This document shows, piece by piece, positions 34,863-45,011 of a stretch of 64,000 nt of DNA. The translations under genes were made by a program, and so were the position numbers. Source of the DNA: Fragilariopsis cylindrus CCMP1102 (taxonomy: Eukaryota > Bacillariophyta > Bacillariophyceae > Bacillariales > Bacillariaceae); NCBI GenBank assembly GCA_900095095.1, contig FMBT01000316.1, forward strand, positions 372,001 to 436,000, in the 5' to 3' direction. The first letter of the stretch is position 1. Each line of letters starts with the position of its first letter. The notes beneath the pieces were generated by a model, which made no database searches, had not been told where the DNA came from, and worked only from the letters and a program-made list of their open reading frames with translations.

Positions 34863-35762
34863 AAAAAAGGAAACGTACTGTATGCAGGACTATGTCTGAA
34901 TGGCAATCTAATCTAATCGAATCTAATCTAGTCTAGTCTAGTCTAGTCTAGTCTAGTTTAGTTTAGTATATCATAGTAGCCAGCAGCAGCAGCACTAGGG
35001 GGAAACGTCTATAACTAAAAATAAATGTAAAACTACAATTTTAAAAAAAAATTATAATGAAAAAATATCTAATACTAGATTATTTGTTTGTACTTTAAAT
35101 GTCGACCAATTTTTCTCCTCTATTCATTTCTGTGGCTTTATCTTTTTCACTTGACAGTGGGCATTAAATAAAGAGGGTATGTATAGTTATATATAGGATA
35201 AAAATTTGAAAGAAGGTGCACCTATATCTTGGAGAGAGTTCATTGTTCGTCACACGTCTCTTATTCCAGAGTGGATGCGATGCGGCGGCGGCAGTAAATC
35301 ACACAAAATCTATCCACTCTACCAATATTCGACGACTATATAGAGATGGAGTAGAAAGGGACTGGGAGGCAGCGTGTGTAATAGGGTAGCAGAGTAGTAA
35401 TAGCATTATTAGTGAAGAGGAGGAGTGCTTCTTTATTTCTCAAAACTCCCTTGGGGCGGGGTCAGAGGATACCACGTTTATTATTCCTGGGATCTTACTT
35501 ACCCCTCAAACTTTGACTTCTGTAAAAACTTGCACTGGGTATGAGCTTAAATCCCAAGGCGAAAAATGATCATCGTAATGATACTTTGTATGTTCAAGTA
35601 TGTTGAATAATACAGCAAGTACACGTATTAGTACAGCTGAATGAAATTCGAATATGGTATATGTTATACTGTACAGTTCCTATGGTATGGAATAATTATA
35701 TATGGTATGGTATATAATAGAGTATATTATAATATATATTATTTGTTACAATATGTATGAAA
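34863..35762. other. Convergent 3' ends with CTAGT repeat
   Basis: Contains a (TCTAG)n/(TCTAA)n pentamer run at about 34910-34970 and a GCA run at 34981. A GC-richer patch follows near 35275-35300 and 35450. No gene is recognisable. Confidence 0.45.
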
Positions 35763-36893
35763 TCAACAGTACTGTAGTAGTAGTAATAAGAATTGTAGTG
35801 GAATAACCTTGCGCAAAAGAAGCATATAAGAGAAGGAAGAACCCTCCCCACCACATGTATTTCTACCATGAAGAATTTGACTATTTTGTGATAGGTTACC
35901 AACAATGACAAAATCAACATTTTGTGGACCAGCATTACATGTACTAGTGTTATTATGAATGGTAACATTATCACAACTTGGTGCATTCACCACAGAATCG
36001 TCGTAACTATTGATAGTTCCTGAAATTTTTCCTGTTACTGTTAATTGTTCATCACCATTAACTACTAGATCATAGCTACTGTCATCCACATCACCTTTAA
36101 TATATAGTTCGGAACCACCACCACCAAAAAGAATAAAATAAGTAATGGAGGGTGTTTCTATCCAACTTTGACCGTCACTAGGGTTTGGGTTAGGTCTAGC
36201 CCAACTTGAGCCTTCATTACTAACCCAAACCCTAGTCACTGGCACATTTGTTTCAACATACATTCGTCCTCCAATATTAGTTAATTCTAATTCAGTGGAA
36301 TTGGACGAGAGTGAAGTCAGTGATGCACGAAGGATCGAACCAGCTTTTTCTACATCTAATGAAGTAATATTAGTAAATCCATCTAATATTTGTACATTAT
36401 TTCCAGTGACCAATACACTCTGTAATTGATCTGGTGGGACACCAATACGAACACCACCACTAGTTGCAGTAGATGAAACATCCGTGTTCCATTCAAAGTT
36501 TAAATATATACCCAACAGACGACCTGGACGAGCGAAACCATTACTATCTAAACCATTATCATCTAAACCATTCTCATCTAATGTTGAAATAGTCACTAAA
36601 TTCGGTGGTGATGTTTCGACAGAAACACCCCTACCCTTTTCGGAAGGAAAGATAGTGAACATTGTATTTGGAACAGTCATTATATCAGCCTGAGACCCCC
36701 AAGTACACTTTGGAATAATACGAATAACAACAACGTTTTGATAATCGATATCCGAATCAATAGGAATCATTTTAAAATCGTTGTTATTATCTGCCAAAGC
36801 AACATCATCAGCAGAAGTGACGGTGAATACTTGTAGTATGAAGACGAAGACGACGACGATGGGAAATGAGAATAATAATAATACCATATTCAT
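35763..36893 (-). CDS. Secreted protein of unknown function, possible GPI anchor
   Basis: The longer open frame upstream starts with GTG and an Asn run. The first good ATG is at 36893 and opens directly with a signal peptide (MNMVLLLFSFPIVVVFVFIL...TSA). 376 residues. The body has repeating beta-type segments such as VLVTGNNVQILDGFTNITSLDVE, ELYIKGDVDDSSYDLVVNGD and LTVTGKISGTINSYDDS. These recall the stacked strands of adhesin-head or DUF2807-type folds, but I cannot name the family with certainty. A direct DENGLDDNGLDSNG repeat occurs near residue 105. The end is hydrophobic (IPLQFLLLLLQYC), which fits a GPI signal. It is probably a surface protein. Confidence 0.6.
   Translation of the reverse strand: MNMVLLLFSFPIVVVFVFILQVFTVTSADDVALADNNNDFKMIPIDSDIDYQNVVVIRIIPKCTWGSQADIMTVPNTMFTIFPSEKGRGVSVETSPPNLVTISTLDENGLDDNGLDSNGFARPGRLLGIYLNFEWNTDVSSTATSGGVRIGVPPDQLQSVLVTGNNVQILDGFTNITSLDVEKAGSILRASLTSLSSNSTELELTNIGGRMYVETNVPVTRVWVSNEGSSWARPNPNPSDGQSWIETPSITYFILFGGGGSELYIKGDVDDSSYDLVVNGDEQLTVTGKISGTINSYDDSVVNAPSCDNVTIHNNTSTCNAGPQNVDFVIVGNLSQNSQILHGRNTCGGEGSSFSYMLLLRKVIPLQFLLLLLQYC
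36177..36236. repeat. 17-bp perfect inverted repeat within coding sequence
   Basis: ACTAGGGTTTGGGTTAG at 36177-36193 and its exact reverse complement at 36220-36236, with a 26-base loop, inside the secreted-protein gene. The arms resemble degenerate telomere repeats. They code for VTRVWVS and the NPNPSD segment. Confidence 0.9.
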
Positions 36894-37439
36894 TGCTTTT
36901 TCCTTTTTATATATCTTTTCTTTTCTTTTGTTTGTATTTAGGTTGTTGTTGTTGTTGTTGTTGTTGTCATTAGTATGTTGTTGTGATCGCAAAAACTTCA
37001 CACGATAGTACGGATTGTAACGTTACTCATACAGTAGTACATTTTTTGTGAATCAAGCGAAGAAAGAACAAAGAAAAGACAAAAAAGTATCTTTTTCTCT
37101 GGACCGCGCTCAATGGAGCACTCCCAAAACTCAAATACACAAATACACAAATTCGCGCGCACCTAATTTGATACTTGATTTGTGTTTTTCCTTCCCAAAA
37201 CTCAAATATTTCATCTAATATAAAAACTAAATCATGCCCGAATTTTACTAGTATTTGTTAGTCTAGTATATAATAACAACTTTAGCATCAAATATATACA
37301 CCTAAAAAGTCATTTTTTTGAAAAATTAAACCATGGTGTTTACAATTGACCTATTGGATGGAGGACTGTTATATTCCTTAGTCTCCTAAGCCTACTGGTA
37401 TCTCACAATGTAGGCTCACACACAGCACACATTTTAGAG

Positions 37440-38310
37440 ATTTAAAATATATGTTTACACACAACAAAATATCTCATTTGAAAGTGTTACAGAGGCTGGG
37501 TTGGGTAAACTAGCATTCTGATAGTATGCTAGAACATTGTAGATGCCTCCTACCACTTTTTTGTCACTGTGGTTGTTGAATAAATTACAATCCGCTGTTG
37601 TGGAAGGCACACAATCATCAAGATTTTCATTTAAAATGAACAACATTATATCTTATTTGAAAGGGTTGCAGAGTACAACACCTTCTGGTTTGGGTACACT
37701 AGCATTGTACTAGAACATTGCGGTTGCCTCCTACCACTTTTTTGATCCTGTGGTTGTTGAATAAATTACAGTCCGCTGTTGTGGAAGGCACACAAACAAC
37801 AACAAGATATTCAGTCAAAATGAACCACAAAATATCTCATATAAAAGGGTTGCAGAGGACAACATCAGATGGGTCAGGTGCAAAAACATTCTTATAGTGT
37901 ACTAGAACATTGTGTTTGCCTCCAACCCATTTTCTGTTCCTGTGGTTGTTGAATAAATTACAGTCCGCTGTTGTGGAAGGCACACAAACAACAACAAGAT
38001 ATTCAATCAAAATGAACCACAAAATATCTCATATAAAAGGGTTGCAGAGGACAACATCAGATGGGTCAGGTGCAAAAACATTCTTATAGTGTACTAGAAT
38101 GTTGTGTTTGCCTCCAACCCATTTTCTGTTCCTGTGGTTGTTGAATAAATTACAGTCCGCTGTTGTGGAAGGCACACAAACAACAACAAGATATTCAATC
38201 AAAATGAACCACAAAATATCTCATATAAAAGGGTTGCAGAGGACAACATCAGATGGGTCAGGTGCAAAAACATTCCTATAGTGTACTAGAATGTTGTCTT
38301 TGCCTCCTAC
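37440..38310 (+). repeat. Tandem array of E2, period 180-192 bp
   Basis: The GTTGCAG (or GTTACAG) landmark occurs at 37485, 37665, 37849, 38041 and 38233, giving spacings of 180, 184, 192 and 192. The last two full units are almost identical, a sign of recent expansion or homogenisation. Confidence 0.9.
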
Positions 38311-38433
38311 TATCCCTGGTGGCTCATCATCACTTGACTGAAGTAATTCTGATTGGTATCATTTTTATCTCACAAAATTCTCAGTGGAGTTTGGTTATTG
38401 AAATATTAAACAACTTTAACTTCTCCTAAGGTT

Positions 38434-38847
38434 CTACAACCAGCATGGTGTACCAAAATACCACCAGTCATCCATCTCATACCCATTGGAGATGAACCAA
38501 GGGTTGTGATCCCTCATACATACCTTATTCTTGCCTCCAGAACACAAACATTGCATTTTGGCCAACATGTCATATTTCCATGCCCAAAAGTACCATTCAG
38601 AAATAGGCTGCAACAACATCAAAAACAATAATTGGACCGTGGTTTGAACACCCAGATACCTTCCACATATGAGTATGGTCAAATTACACCAACAATACTT
38701 GAAACATTTGCCATATTGGTGGTGTGGTGGGGCGGGGAACAATAGAATAGACATAAAATAGCCCAAAATGCACACGTTGCAAAAATATTTGAGATGGTAC
38801 TGCGCCCATACCAGGTGTGCTGAGTCCCAAATAAAATAGCTAGGCAT
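38434..38847 (-). CDS. Open frame of element E2 (137 residues, unknown)
   Basis: ATG at 38847, stop at 38434. The protein is rich in aromatic residues and Cys (YFIWDSAHLVWAQYHLKYF, then ISEWYFWAWKYDMLAKM, CLCSGGKNKVC and WWYFGTPCW). The same frame can be followed in E1 at 7535-7920, starting at a conserved ATG, but there it has a TGA and a 1-base deletion. It might be a remnant of a transposase or another element protein. I see no DDE or zinc-finger pattern that decides this. On the same strand a second open segment at 39129-39590 is shared in part with E1, but it starts with TTG. Confidence 0.35.
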   Translation of the reverse strand: MPSYFIWDSAHLVWAQYHLKYFCNVCILGYFMSILLFPAPPHHQYGKCFKYCWCNLTILICGRYLGVQTTVQLLFLMLLQPISEWYFWAWKYDMLAKMQCLCSGGKNKVCMRDHNPWFISNGYEMDDWWYFGTPCWL

Positions 38848-39884
38848 CAACCTAACTCATGAAGCTTTTGGATTATATCATTGCTTTAGGCAACCATACA
38901 TATATTTGGGGTGTCACAGGTCAAAACCCACCGCTATTAAAACACACAATTTCTATAAGTGCCAAGTGCGCGTGTAATCAAGGCCGTGATGCACCATCAA
39001 TACAGACCCAATAACCTTAAAAGATTATATGGAGCTCAACATTATACCTATGGGTACAAGATCCAACTATTGCTTAGGTCTATAGGGAGGTTAGGAAGGT
39101 GTCACGATGTGCTAAGCACCCAAAAGGGTCATTTAGGCCCCAAAACAGGTTTTTCCCCTTTAGCGCCCACATCAGCATGGTCCTGCCCATAGCTTGCCAA
39201 GTTTATATTCTCTTTGGTGTATATGGTCAATTCCATGTGCTTACTTTGGGACAATTCATATTTTTGAGTATGTACTAGGTCACATACCCCCCCAAATGGG
39301 CCATTTTCCCATGTCCTAGGCTGTATCACACCCTTTACCACCTTCCAGTGTGAAGAGCACATACCTAGCGCCCCAAAGTCCGGTCCAGGTATCCACTCTA
39401 TACATATGGTAAGGTAAAGGAACTCTCCCTGACCAAAAAGAAGCATTTCCCTGGAAGTTCTACCCTGGTTTGTGTCCTGAACAAGATATCTCATAAAAAG
39501 ATGATGCGTGCTGTGTGTGAGCCTACATTGTGAGATACCAGTAGGCTTAGGAGACCAAGGAATACAACAGTTTTCCCTCCAATAGGTCAATTGTAAACTT
39601 CATGGTTTAATTTTTCAAAAAAATGACTTTTTAGGTGTATATACTTGATGCTAAAGTTGTTATTATATACTAGACTAACAAATACTAGTAAAATTCGGGC
39701 ATGATTTAGTTTTTATATTTGGTGATTTGTGTAAATCACAAATATAAATTAGGTTTAGGGGGTCAGGGGGGTAAACCAAATACACAAATTAATTGGTATC
39801 AAATACACAAATACACAAAAGGGCATATCAAATTAGGTGCGCGCGAATTTGTGTATTTGTGTATTTGAGTTTTGGGAGTGCTCC

Positions 39885-40467
39885 AATGTTTCATCGAAAA
39901 CAAGGCCTAAAGCAAAAAAATCATGGGTCGGCGAAGCAAAAAAAATCTTTTCTCTGGCAGCTGGACCGCGCTCGATTGACAGTGCTTAAAAAAAGAGCCT
40001 AAATAAAACTTTTCGACATTTCCAAATCGTTGTGAATCATAGAAATTTATGGTACAGTAACTACACCGCCATTATGGTGCGCTGAAATTACTATGCATTT
40101 TTTTTTTGACAAAAAGTCAACTAGTCTTGGCACAAGATATTCATGTTTCGCAACATAAGTTACGGTACTGTAACATATTACAAAATAATACTGTATCTTG
40201 CTTACAGTAAAAGGTTGCTATCAACGGACAACATAGGTGTTATGTCAATGCTATCAGATAAACAACAGAGTAGTAGTAGAACTAGTAGGACAAACAGTTA
40301 CTGTAGCAGTAGAAGCAGAAGCAGAAGCAAAAGCAAAAGCTGCAATAGAGTCGTTGTCGGTGTAATACTGATACTTATATTAGCAGTACTACTATTATCT
40401 CCCCATCAGGTTTTCAATTTTTCAAGTGTTTTAAGTCTTCCTGGTACTTCAAGTATGGATACTTGAT
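39885..40467. other. Flank of E2 with small open frame
   Basis: 39945-39978 repeats, in direct orientation, the sequence that stands left of the element (TTTCTCTGGACCGCGCTC near 37093-37112), with GCAGCT inserted. A 107-residue frame at 40143-40466 has a Ser/Arg/Lys-rich part (SSRSRSRSKSKSC) and one hydrophobic segment (VVVGVILILILAVLLL). It ends two bases before the nuclease ATG in another frame. Whether it is a gene, a leader or a first exon is open. Confidence 0.35.
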
Positions 40468-41130
40468 ATGTACTACAATCGTTGGCAACATAATCCATTA
40501 AAAAAGAAAGAATATTATGGTAAATCAAAAGAAGATATTAAAAAGAAGTGGAAGGATGACGGCGAAAATGCAAGTAAGTTAGGTACACGTCTACATACTG
40601 CAATTGAAAGGTATTACCTCAACAATGAATTTGAATACGATAAAAGCTGTACGGAGTGGAAATATTTTGTTGTTTTTCAAAAGGAGCAAAACTTGAAACC
40701 ATATCGTATCGAGTGGAGGATTTGGTCAAGTGAACACAAATTAGCTGGAACTATTGACATGTTAGTCAAGAATTTTGACGGAACGTTTTCCATTTATGAT
40801 TGGAAACGGAGTAAGCATAAAATATGTAAGAATGAAGGACATTGGAACCGATATGGAAAAGGTTCACTTTCAAATGTTAAGGATATCAGGTACTACAAGT
40901 ATGCTTTGCAATTAAATTTGTATCGAAAATTATTAGAGGATTATTATGAATGTAAAGTAAGCTCAATGTATACTGTTCGACTTCATCCAAATGCTAAATC
41001 ATTCGAACTTGTTCAGATGGACATCATGGAGGAAGAAACAATAGTTGTATTAGATGCACGTCTCCATGAAGTTGCGAGCGATATAAAAATTATCGACGAT
41101 CTCCAGATTCTGTTGAATAACGTTCTATAA
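40468..41130 (+). CDS. PD-(D/E)XK nuclease of the giant-virus type
   Basis: 220 residues with no intron. The order of motifs fits PD-(D/E)XK nucleases that are common in nucleocytoplasmic large DNA viruses: YYGKSKEDIKKKW, then ASKLGTRLHTAIERYY (His43), PYRIEWRIW (Glu82), KLAGTIDMLV (Asp97), FSIYDWKRSK (Asp111-x-Lys113) and YALQLNLYRKLLE (the Gln/Tyr helix). All expected active-site positions are present, so the protein may be active as a DNA nuclease. In the viral relatives I recall, the protein has more residues before the YYGK block, so this copy may be N-terminally short or have an upstream exon. The gene stands 580 bp beyond the composite element. Viral descent is inference. Confidence 0.75.
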   Translation: MYYNRWQHNPLKKKEYYGKSKEDIKKKWKDDGENASKLGTRLHTAIERYYLNNEFEYDKSCTEWKYFVVFQKEQNLKPYRIEWRIWSSEHKLAGTIDMLVKNFDGTFSIYDWKRSKHKICKNEGHWNRYGKGSLSNVKDIRYYKYALQLNLYRKLLEDYYECKVSSMYTVRLHPNAKSFELVQMDIMEEETIVVLDARLHEVASDIKIIDDLQILLNNVL

Positions 41131-41730
41131 ATAAATTAATACTACAGTACCGGTACTAGTGTGCCATCATCATATCTGAATTGATTCCTGCTCAGCAAGT
41201 CTTTTTTCTTTCTACTGGACCAGGCAGACTTGACACTGTCATTTTTATAACGTAGTAATTTAGTACTGTAACCACAAACAACAACAGAAACTAATACAGC
41301 ACCAAAATGGTTTGTCGACTGAGTCGAATTAAAACATACACTGTACTGAAGTAATCCTACTTGCTTACTTGCCAACTTGTCTACCTGCTTACCTGCTTCC
41401 CTTCTTGCCTACCTGTCTACCTGTCTACCTGTCTATCTGCATACCTGCCTACCTGCATATCTGCCTACTGAAGTACTGCCCTACTGCCTACCACAAAAAA
41501 AACAGTAACGAAATTTGGATTATAACTCTATGTATTGAGTTAAATTAGTCTTAATGATTGGTTCTAATGAAATCTGTGGATGAATGAATCAATAGAATCA
41601 GATGAATTAAGTAACGCTACGGTATTAAGTCAACTCAATCTCGAGACTTCAAGTCAGATATATTTTTTATATTTTGAGTTGAGTCGATTCAGTATATATA
41701 CTGTACTGCAATCTTAATCCAATCAGAGTC
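41131..41730. other. Convergent 3' ends with TACCTGYC octamer-like repeat
   Basis: A degenerate (CTTGCCTACCTGTCTACCTGTC) pyrimidine-rich repeat spans about 41365-41480. A similar tract occurs in the first intron of the PSD-repeat gene near 14085-14135. No gene is seen. Confidence 0.5.
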
Positions 41731-43661
41731 TTAATGAAGTAACCCATCACCATATTCTTGAAATGGATCATCATTATTATTATTATTATACTTATCTAAA
41801 CAGTTTATCATATCATTTAAATTCATTTTTTTAATATATCCTGGTCGTATGGATCCAGGATAACCTAAATTACCTTGTACAGTTGGATTACGAAATGAAA
41901 AATTAAATAATACACGTGTATTACCACCTTCCTCTTTTGATAAATTAGCATTACCACAATGTAATATCCGTGCATCAAATATTACACAATCACCTTTTTG
42001 TAATGTAGATTTCTTAACATTGTCTTGAGAAGCTATTGTAAGCAATTGTTTATTTTTAACCTCTATATCATTGGATAAAAATTGTTTGATTTGATGTGAT
42101 TTGGAATTGTGTGTTTTTAATAAAAATGTGGTTGGACCCATTTCATTTGTTATATCCTAGGTACGTTAAAGAAGAGTAAAATGTGAGTGACTGAGTGAGT
42201 GAGTGAGAGATACATACATACATAACGCAACGTAACACAACAGCGAACAGCAAATAGCAACAACAGCAGACAGCAGCTTCTACTGTAGGAAATCTCATTG
42301 AAAATCGACGGTAATAAGTGCAAGACACTAGCAACAACGGTGCTCTTTCGGAGGTACTGTATCAGCAGCAGCAGCAGCAGCAGTAGCAGTAGCCACAACA
42401 TGTGTCAAGTCGAGTCGAATTGAATCTTAACTTCTAAAAAGCCTACTACCGTACGCCATTAAATGCAGTACTTCTATTGCATGCATGCATGCATGCATGC
42501 ACCACCGCCATCATTGCCGTCGTTGTTGTTGTTGCAGCAGCAGTAGCATCAGCAAAAGCCACAAACGCCGCAACACAACAGTCACACTTCGAAACGTAAC
42601 GTCTTCTACGTCTACATCTCGTCTTTCATATCGTCTTACTGTATATCTTACTGTCATAGTCTTACCTGTAATGCTAAAAATACTACATATAGTGGTGCAC
42701 CATCTTTATCTTGATAGGGTAGATCAGGATGTATTTGTTGTCGTTTCGATCCTGGATTTGTAATCACAGCTGCTAATTCATAAAATTCACCATCTCGTGT
42801 TACGAGATTTTCATAGATATGACGTAATGTACCAACACCACTGCCTGTACTAATACTATTGGTTTTTGAATTGCCTTTACCACCACCATTACCATTATTA
42901 TTTGAACTACTACCACTACCCAATAATGCATTTAATGTATCAGCTATTGTATGTTGTTGGATTGGGTTTTGTTTGCTTTCATCATCATTCTCATTCTCAT
43001 TACCATCCGATAAATAACCACCATTTAATAAACTTAATTGTAAATCACAACGACCTGTTCTTGAATTTTCAACACCATAAAATGATTTGGATACTTTTAA
43101 TACTGTATCACTAGATGCTTTTTCAACTACATTAGAAGCAATTAATTGTTGTTGTAATACATATTCACGTAATTCATCCGCTAATTCATTGGATAAGACA
43201 TTGGATATTTTAATGACACCATCACGTTGCAATATTTTACATTGTTCGATAGCTATTCTATTTTCGATTGTATCATTATCTGAGTTGCTACTTCCTGTGC
43301 TTCCAAATCCTTTTCCAGATTTCGGTGGTTTGGGTTTTATTTTTGGTGACATCAATTCATTATTTGATTTCGACTTTGATTTCGTATTCAATAATAATAG
43401 TTCTTCTTCATTTGCTCGTCGTTCCATTGCTAATTGTTGATCTTGATATAATAAATCTTTTCCACTTGCACTTGCTAAAGTAGACGATGACAAAGTAGAC
43501 GAAGCAGACGATGATGACGTCATCCTACTACTACTACTGCTAGTAGTAGTAGTAGTAGTAGTAGTAGTAAAACCCAAAGTAAAACATGCTGTAGCGGTCA
43601 ATAAGAATAGAGACAGTAGTTGATGCAGAAGAATAGAATTACTAAAACAACGACGAACCAT
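41731..43661 (-). CDS. Phytanoyl-CoA dioxygenase (PhyH)-family 2-oxoglutarate oxygenase
   Basis: Two exons, 42666-43661 and 41731-42156 (donor CAG/GTAAG, acceptor CCTAG), phase 0, 473 residues. The N-terminus is a signal-like segment (LLHQLLSLFLLTATACFTLGF) followed by Thr/Ser runs; plastid or ER targeting is possible. The oxygenase core starts at about residue 135 (CKILQRDGVIKISNVLS). The iron-binding HxD is in QQIHPDLPYQ (H311, D313), the distal His in ILHCGNANLS (H398), and the 2-oxoglutarate Arg in NTRVLFNFSFR (R413). After splicing, DITNEMGPTTFLLKTH gives the usual GPT.F..G.H segment. The family hydroxylates lipids, alkaloids or toxins; the substrate here is unknown. Ser/Asn/Gly inserts are present. 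Confidence 0.85.
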
Positions 43662-44411
43662 AATAAGTACGGTAGCTAATAACTGAACTGAACTGAACTG
43701 TATTGTATTGTAATGTAACTACATTAATGTAATGAACTGAAATGAAATGAACTACAAGTATATCTAACCTTTATCTGCCCCGTCGCCGTCGTTTGTCGTT
43801 TGTCGTAAGGAGTCGTCGTTTGATGGATAAAAGTGATGTACCGTAAAACCTATCGTCCCGTTTATGAAGGGCTACTAAGTGTACTGTTACACACAAAATT
43901 TAAATTAAAATAAATTAAGATGCGTCACTGTACGTATTTGGTACGATATTTGTGAAATATCGACTCCTTCGATTAGAATGAATCAATCAAAACCACCGTT
44001 TGAAAAATAGGGGACTACCCTATAAACAAATATATATTTTTATAAGGTAGTCCCCTAAAACAGTAGGAACTAACTAAAAATCCACGACTGAAGTAGCTTT
44101 ATTTTCTATTGCCGTAGTGGTGTCTAGATGATGGCACAACAAAAAATAATTCATAACATCTCTTCGTAGGTTGTGAGCCCAAGTACGTACTTTTGCGTAC
44201 AGTACTGCAGAGCCTCCTACTACTACGTACAGCTCGAAAGATACCCTCTTTTTCCAAAGGTTTGGTTTTGGTGCATTTTATTGCAGTGTTCGTTGTTTGT
44301 AAGAAAAATGATACTTCTTCGTTGACACAACAATAAAGTCAAAACGACACAAACCCAAACTACTAGTAAGAAAAAGCAAAACATCTGCAAGCTAGAACCC
44401 ATTGTTTCACC
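43662..44411. other. Divergent intergenic region with hairpin
   Basis: Holds the promoters of the PhyH gene (-) and the nonapeptide gene (+). It has a strong stem-loop at 44009-44056, GTAC palindromes near 44195, and ACTGA pentamers at 43682-43700. No gene is recognisable. Confidence 0.5.
44009..44056. repeat. Stem-loop, 16-bp arms
   Basis: AGGGGACTACCCTATA at 44009-44024 pairs with TATAAGGTAGTCCCCT at 44041-44056 (one mismatch, 16-base AT loop). It may be the core of a very short MITE or an RNA hairpin. Confidence 0.9.
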
Positions 44412-45011
44412 ATGACCGACGTCGAGAATGTAATCCCTTCTGCCAATGCCAATGCCGATACTACTGATGATTGTAAATACAGTACGGACGGGTGGACCCG
44501 ATGGGATGATGGTGCCTCGGGTTCGGGTTGGTCGTTTTACAATTACAAAGCAAAATCAAGTGTCAACGGAATCTTTTCCATGTACTCGATGAATGCACTT
44601 TTTTCCATCTTGAGTACAAATTCATTTTGGAGCCTTGTGGGCCTAAATGCATTTTTTTCTATTTTGGCCTGCAATTCTTTTGGCAGTATTCTTTCCGTGG
44701 TAAGTTAGTTGCTGTTTATTTTAATGTTTCGGTTTTGGACGCACAATCAATATAATTGAAGTCTTTTTTCATTTTTCGTTCATTGCTTTTCCGAAAGCAA
44801 AAACGCAAAAAGCAAAAAGCAATTTGTAGTCTTTGGTTTGATTCTCTAGTATACGAGCTGCACTCGCTCACTTTTCTGGTTACATCATCCTGCACAATGT
44901 TCCAAATTTTAGAATTCCGCATTTTCTATCTTGAGTAGCAACTCTTTCATGTCTGTTGGATGCAATAGCGGTTATGTTGAAATTTGCTTTGGCAACGATG
45001 ATGATAATTAA
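44412..45011 (+). CDS. Small nonapeptide-repeat protein
   Basis: Two exons, 44412-44699 and 44913-45011 (GTAAGT...TTTTAG), phase 0, 128 residues. After an acidic start and GWTRWDDGASGSGW come seven nine-residue repeats of the type N(A/S)xFSILSx: NGIFSMYSM, NALFSILST, NSFWSLVGL, NAFFSILAC, NSFGSILSV, NSAFSILSS and NSFMSVGCN. It then ends GYVEICFGNDDDN. The repeat runs across the splice junction without a slip, which supports the intron. Regular N/S ladders with F and I/L suggest a small beta-solenoid. There is no signal peptide. I do not recognise a function. Similar NSxxSIxS repeats appear in some algal and fungal predicted proteins. Confidence 0.7.

Larger units (their letters stand above)
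37218..39718 (+). mobile_element. Repeat element E2, most complete copy
   Basis: Terminal inverted repeats of about 210 bp (37218-37428 and 39509-39718) both begin ATATAAAAACTAAATCATGC at the outer edge and end in CTCACACACAGCAC. Order: left repeat, tandem array 37440-38310, middle segment with an open frame on the minus strand, right-internal segment (shared with E1 and E3), right repeat. Both ends are present only in this copy, so it defines the family. Confidence 0.85.
37115..39884. mobile_element. Composite element bounded by perfect 59-bp inverted repeats
   Basis: 37115-37173 and 39826-39884 are identical inverted copies over 59 bp, beginning GGAGCACTCCCAAAACTC and ending CACCTAATTTGATA. 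AAT stands directly outside both ends (37112-37114 and 39885-39887), a candidate 3-bp target-site duplication as in PIF/Harbinger-type elements. The interior contains the whole E2 element, so this is either a nested insertion or the true outer ends of one large element. Confidence 0.75.

Noticed and set aside
36999-37001. Start of the secreted-protein gene at the first in-frame start codon
   Set aside because: That codon is GTG and is followed by an Asn run. The ATG at 36893 begins directly with a signal peptide.
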